The notes under the pieces were generated by a model. That model saw nothing but the letters and a program-made list of their open reading frames with translations, searched no databases and was not told the DNA's origin. Shown piece after piece: positions 32,499-36,036 of a stretch of 36,036 nt of DNA (positions are counted from its first letter, which is position 1; the number at the start of each line of letters is the position of its first letter). The DNA is from Anaerolineae bacterium (GTDB lineage: Bacteria; Chloroflexota; Anaerolineae; Aggregatilineales; UBA2796): contig JANWYI010000036.1 of assembly GCA_025055255.1 (NCBI GenBank), positions 1-36,036 of the forward strand. Direction: 5' to 3'. Position numbers and translations under genes: made by a program.

Positions 32499-33794
32499 AT
32501 GCCTGATCTGCTCATGCCCAAACTCGGCTTGACTATGACCGAGGCGACATTGACCGAATGGCTAAAGCGCGAGGGTGAGTACGTCCGTGAAGGCGAGCCG
32601 CTCTTCGTCTTCGAGACCGATAAAAGCACGCTTGAGTTCGAGTCGCCTGTCAGCGGCGTTCTGACGCGCATTTTGGTCAAGGCAGGCGAGACCGTGCCTG
32701 TTTACACAGTCGTCGGCGTGATTGACGAGCCAAGTCAGAGCAGTGTGCCTAGCGCTGCGCCTGACCTAGCCTCTGACACATCACAAGCGGCTTCGGCGGC
32801 TGCGCCAATGCGGCGCGTACGCGCAACGCCGCGTGCCAAGCGTCTAGCGCGTCAACACGGGATTGACCTGAGCAGCATACGCGGCAGCGGCGAATTCGGT
32901 CGTATTCATGAGGTAGACGTGCGCGCTGCGCTGCACAGAGTGCCTGCTGCGACGCCACTAGCACGCCGCATGGCACAAGTACATGCGCTTGATCTCTCAA
33001 CTGTTCAAGGCAGCGGACGCGACGGCAAAATCATGCGCGCTGATGTGGAGGCGCAGCTGGCTGCGCATAGCGCTGAACAAACAGCCGAATCAGCGACTGA
33101 AACGGCTGATATTGCTCCATTTACGCCGATCCGTGCGCTGACAGCACGGCGTATGGCGCAGAGTCACGCTGAGGTTGCGCCTGTCACGCTGACCACAGAG
33201 GCAGATGCAGCCAATTTGGTCGCAGCGCGTGAGCAACTTTCAGCGCTAATGGGCGAGAAACTCTCGTATAACGCGCTGTTCATCGCAGTTGCGGCGCGCA
33301 CATTGCGCGAGTTCCCTGACTTGAACGCTTCCTTCACACCGAACGGCTTGCGCCACAATTCAGCGATTAACATCGGCTTGGCTGTGGACACTGAGCGTGG
33401 CTTGATCGTGCCTGTTGTGCCACACGCCGACAAGCGCGCTCTAGACGACATCCATCAGACACTTAAGACGCTGATTGAGCGCGCGCAAGCAGGCAAAAGT
33501 TTGCCTGCTGACCTAGAAGGTGGCACGTTCACAATCACTAACCTCGGCACCTTCGAAATTGACTTGTTCACACCAATTGTCGTCTTGCCGCAAGTAGCGA
33601 TTCTCGGCGTCGGTCGCATTGTGGAAAAAGTCGTGCCACATGATGGTGAAATTGTCATTCGTCCGCGCATATCCCTCAGCCTGACCTTCGATCATCGCGC
33701 GGTAGATGGCGCGCCAGCGGCGCGCTTCTTCAAGCGGCTCAAGATGCTGATTGAGAATCCGTTAGCGCTGCTGCTCTCACAGCCGCGCACCTAA
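32499..33794 (+). CDS. Dihydrolipoamide acyltransferase (E2 of a 2-oxo acid dehydrogenase)
   Basis: Transfers the acyl group from lipoyl-lysine to CoA. The lipoyl domain (1-77) has K42 in ETDKST. Two peripheral-subunit-binding domains follow, at about 108-145 (PRAKRLARQHGIDLSSIRGSG) and 150-186 (PLARRMAQVHALDLSTVQGSG). The catalytic domain (about 205-431) carries DHRAVDG with H399. It is 431 residues. Two binding domains in one chain are unusual, since most E2 proteins have one. No E1 or lipoamide dehydrogenase gene is next to it, so the complex (pyruvate, branched-chain or acetoin type) cannot be named. AGAAGGA is 14 bases before the ATG, farther than ideal. Confidence 0.92.
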   Translation: MPDLLMPKLGLTMTEATLTEWLKREGEYVREGEPLFVFETDKSTLEFESPVSGVLTRILVKAGETVPVYTVVGVIDEPSQSSVPSAAPDLASDTSQAASAAAPMRRVRATPRAKRLARQHGIDLSSIRGSGEFGRIHEVDVRAALHRVPAATPLARRMAQVHALDLSTVQGSGRDGKIMRADVEAQLAAHSAEQTAESATETADIAPFTPIRALTARRMAQSHAEVAPVTLTTEADAANLVAAREQLSALMGEKLSYNALFIAVAARTLREFPDLNASFTPNGLRHNSAINIGLAVDTERGLIVPVVPHADKRALDDIHQTLKTLIERAQAGKSLPADLEGGTFTITNLGTFEIDLFTPIVVLPQVAILGVGRIVEKVVPHDGEIVIRPRISLSLTFDHRAVDGAPAARFFKRLKMLIENPLALLLSQPRT

Positions 33795-33856
33795 GTTGCA
33801 ACGCGAAGAACGGACGCCGCTCTGCGCTGATCTTCCTGAGGTGCGTCGAGATTGGC

Positions 33857-33862
33857 TATAAT
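33857..33862 (+). promoter_or_regulatory. Probable -10 element of the aldehyde dehydrogenase gene
   Basis: TATAAT stands 39 bases before the ATG. A TTCCTG about 18 bases upstream is a poor -35. The hexamer and its position support a promoter in the 106-base gap. Confidence 0.5.
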
Positions 33863-33900
33863 GGCAAGGCACAAAAAACTTTTTGAGAAAGGTGCGCAAA

Positions 33901-35391
33901 ATGGCTGATTTGATCAAGAACTTCATTGGCGGCAAGTGGTTGCCTGCTCAGAGCGGCGCAACATTCACCACGATCAATCCTGCCACTGAGGAAGTGATCG
34001 CGGAGGTGGCGAAAAGCGGCGCTGAGGATGTTGCGGCGGCAATCGCAGCGGCAAAAAGCGCCTATCAAAAGTGGCGTCTGACGCCTGCGCCGCGCCGTGG
34101 TGAGATTCTCTACCGAGTCGGTCAGCTGCTGATCGAGCGCAAGGAAGAGATCGCAAGGCTGATGACCCAAGAAATGGGCAAGGTCATTGCCGAGGCGCGT
34201 GGCGACGTGCAAGAGGCAATTGATATGGCGTTCTACATCGGCGGCGAAGGACGACGTCTGCTCGGCTACACAGCGCCTGTAGAAATGCCGAACAAGTTCG
34301 GCATGGCGATACGCGACTCGGTCGGCGTGGTAGCGCTTATCACACCGTGGAACTTCCCAATCGCTATCCCAAGCTGGAAGTCGTTACCGGCGCTTGTGGC
34401 AGGTAACACAGTTGTCTTCAAGCCTGCCAGCGATACGCCTGCGCTTGGCGCTGCATGGGCAAAGGTCTTTCAGGATGCAGGCTTGCCTGACGGCGTCTTT
34501 AACCTAGTGCTAGGTCCGGGCGGCGTAGTCGGCGACGCATTGGCTGAGCATCCTGATGTGCGCGTGATCTCGTTTACAGGCAGCACTGAAGTTGGCTACG
34601 GGCTGTATGCGCGTGCCGCACGGCGCGGCAAGAAAGTCAGCCTTGAGCTAGGCGGCAAGAACGCGATCATCGTCATGGATGATGCTAACTTTGACCTAGC
34701 TATCGAGGCTATTTTGTGGAGCGCGTTCGGCACCACAGGTCAGCGCTGCACAGCGACCAGTCGTGTGATTGTGCAGCGCGGCATTCGTGCCAAGCTCACT
34801 GAGGCATTGGTCGAGCGGGCGAAAGCGCTGAAGCTCGGCAACGGTCTGGATGAGAGCGTGCAGGTCGGTCCGCTTGTGAACGCCAAAGCGCGCGAGAACG
34901 TCCATCGTTATGTAGAAATCGGCAAGAGTGAAGGCGCGCGTTTGCTATGCGGCGGCGCCTACGCTGAGGGACGCGGCTACTTCTACCTGCCAACTATCTT
35001 CGATAATGTGACGCCGCAGATGTGCATCGCTCAGGAGGAAATTTTCGGTCCAGTCCTCTCGATTATCGAGGCAAGCAGCCTTGAAGAGGCGATCACGATC
35101 AACAATAGCGTCGCCTACGGACTTTCTAGCAGCATTTTCACAGAAAATGTTAACGCAGCTTTCCGCGCCATCCGCGATCTGACTACAGGCATTGTGTACA
35201 TCAATCACGGCACCACGGGCGCTGAAATCCAGTTCCCATTCGGCGGCACGCGCGGCACAGGGAACGGCATGCGTGAGGCAGGTCTGACAGCGCTGGATAC
35301 TTTCACTGAGTGGAAGTCTGTCTATGTAGATTTCAGCGGTAGACTGCAGCGCGCTCAAATTGACACTGCGGCAATTTTGAGCGAGTCGTAA
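33901..35391 (+). CDS. NAD(P)+-dependent aldehyde dehydrogenase
   Basis: Oxidises an aldehyde to the acid. Catalytic residues are E249 (LELGGKNA) and C283 (FGTTGQRCTATSR), 34 residues apart as in the ALDH superfamily. The oxyanion/cofactor stretch VALITPWNFPIAIPSWK and the motifs SFTGSTEVG and EEIFGPVLS are present. The 496 residues are typical. The start at 33901 has AGAAAGG 8 bases upstream; a TTG at 33883 is in frame. Similarity to alpha-aminoadipic/succinic-semialdehyde type enzymes is visible (GTRGTGNGMREAG), but the substrate cannot be decided. Confidence 0.95.
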   Translation: MADLIKNFIGGKWLPAQSGATFTTINPATEEVIAEVAKSGAEDVAAAIAAAKSAYQKWRLTPAPRRGEILYRVGQLLIERKEEIARLMTQEMGKVIAEARGDVQEAIDMAFYIGGEGRRLLGYTAPVEMPNKFGMAIRDSVGVVALITPWNFPIAIPSWKSLPALVAGNTVVFKPASDTPALGAAWAKVFQDAGLPDGVFNLVLGPGGVVGDALAEHPDVRVISFTGSTEVGYGLYARAARRGKKVSLELGGKNAIIVMDDANFDLAIEAILWSAFGTTGQRCTATSRVIVQRGIRAKLTEALVERAKALKLGNGLDESVQVGPLVNAKARENVHRYVEIGKSEGARLLCGGAYAEGRGYFYLPTIFDNVTPQMCIAQEEIFGPVLSIIEASSLEEAITINNSVAYGLSSSIFTENVNAAFRAIRDLTTGIVYINHGTTGAEIQFPFGGTRGTGNGMREAGLTALDTFTEWKSVYVDFSGRLQRAQIDTAAILSES

Positions 35392-35432
35392 ATATTCTGC
35401 AAAAATCCCGTAAAATTTTTCGGTTGAGCGCC

Positions 35433-35466
35433 TCGGCGGACGTACGGCTGCGATCACGTCCGCCGA
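35433..35466 (+). terminator. Hairpin after the aldehyde dehydrogenase gene
   Basis: TCGGCGGACGT (35433-35443) pairs perfectly with ACGTCCGCCGA (35456-35466) around a 12-base loop, 41 bases past the stop. No U-run follows, so it may be Rho-dependent or a stabiliser. Confidence 0.5.
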
Positions 35467-35545
35467 AGCTATGCTAAGATAAGGAAGAGTGGGATTCAGG
35501 CAAGGCTGCACAAGCAGACGAGGCAGCATAAAAGGATGACAGGCA

Positions 35546-36036
35546 ATGGGAGCACCTAGAATTCAGGCGGATTACGACGGCTTACGTGAGATCGCGCAGA
35601 CTTTCACGCGGAATGCTGATGGGTTGAATACGATGAACCAGCGCCTTTCCCACATGGTCAACAACGAGATTCGCGGCAAAGGCTGGATTGGTAGAGGTGC
35701 TGATCAGTTCATCCGCGAGATGGAAACGCTGATCTTTCCTGCGCTATCGCGCCTGTTGGGCGCGCTAAACGAAGCTGCCAGTGCCACACAAAAGATCGCG
35801 CAGACCTTTGAGCGGGCTGAGCAGGAAGGCGGCGCACTGTTTCAAGGCGGCGAGAGCTTCAACCAAATTGCAGACAATGTGATCAGTAACTTAATGGGAC
35901 AGAACTCGACGTTCAACTCAATTGCACAAGGGATTATCAACAGCTTAGGTGGCGGCGCAGGCACGAGTGGTGGCTTAGTAGATAAAATTATTCGCGGCAC
36001 AGGCGGCATGAACACTGATTTTAACGGGCTGGTTGA
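35546..36036 (+). CDS. WXG100-type secreted protein, 3' end outside the window
   Basis: The reading frame is open from the ATG at 35546 to the window end (163 codons). The N-terminal ~100 residues form the helix-turn-helix of the WXG100/ESAT-6 family: a first helix (GLREIAQTFTRNADGLNTM), the turn WIG (W47-I48-G49, in KGWIGRGADQF) and a second helix (LLGALNEAASATQKIAQTFERAE). Such proteins are exported by type VII (ESX-like) systems. The chain continues past 100 residues with a Gly/Ser/Asn-rich segment, so it is longer than a classical EsxA and could be the N-terminus of a larger effector or polymorphic toxin. AAAGGA lies 10 bases before the start. Confidence 0.88.
   Translation, partial: MGAPRIQADYDGLREIAQTFTRNADGLNTMNQRLSHMVNNEIRGKGWIGRGADQFIREMETLIFPALSRLLGALNEAASATQKIAQTFERAEQEGGALFQGGESFNQIADNVISNLMGQNSTFNSIAQGIINSLGGGAGTSGGLVDKIIRGTGGMNTDFNGLV

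Noticed and set aside
1-36036. CRISPR arrays, insertion sequences, prophage genes and rRNA
   Set aside because: No direct-repeat arrays, transposase, integrase, phage structural genes or rRNA segments were recognised in either strand.

Overview
The window (about 36 kb) reads as bacterial chromosome. The likely source is a member of the Chloroflexota (Anaerolineae in the broad sense). This rests on secreted proteins with Pro/Thr-rich linkers after the signal peptide or lipobox, stand-alone FHA/zinc-ribbon and WXG100 proteins, tandem solute-binding domains, and a pupylation system outside an actinobacterial context. The phylum is an inference; no rRNA is present.

Region 1 (410-17666, + strand) is the centre of interest. 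A tight gene train encodes a complete pupylation set: a proteasome-type AAA unfoldase (Mpa/ARC), depupylase/deamidase (Dop), Pup ending in Gly-Gln, and Pup ligase (PafA). It runs directly into a complete ubiquitin-like set: a HEAT protein, a double treble-clef RING-like protein, a ThiF/UBA-type E1, a UBC-fold E2 with an HPN...Cys motif, a tandem YbjN-like protein, a YukD-like ubiquitin-fold protein ending in Gly, a JAMM/MPN isopeptidase, and a 1692-residue protein with three beta-propellers. Spacings of a few bases, two ATGA overlaps and a common strand suggest co-expression, with possible internal breaks at hairpins 5054-5083 and 11331-11363. No 20S proteasome subunit genes are seen, and the unfoldase lacks the C-terminal GQYL-type tail that docks on the 20S core.

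Region 2 (17667-23832, mainly - strand) holds a broken histidine-kinase fragment, an SLC13-type permease, and the housekeeping order tRNA-Gly, tRNA-Leu, tig, clpP, clpX. The pupylation/ubiquitin-like locus is therefore next to the trigger factor-ClpXP locus.

Region 3 (23833-30343) holds a membrane-anchored DsbA-like oxidoreductase, an HprK-like P-loop protein, a double solute-binding protein, a tRNA-Leu(GAG) with a perfect consensus sigma-70-type promoter and a good terminator, a beta-propeller lipoprotein and a zinc-ribbon/FHA protein.

Region 4 (30344-36036, + strand) holds two HtrA/trypsin-like proteases without signal peptides, a dihydrolipoamide acyltransferase with two E3-binding domains, an aldehyde dehydrogenase, and the start of a WXG100 (type VII secretion) protein that runs off the window.

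Working model (inference): two protein-tagging chemistries, Pup and a YukD-like ubiquitin-fold modifier, are made from one locus. Each has its own ligase and removal enzyme, and they may share the Mpa/ARC unfoldase and the large propeller/HEAT scaffold. The YukD-like modifier and the WXG100 gene some 24 kb downstream hint at a link to type VII secretion.
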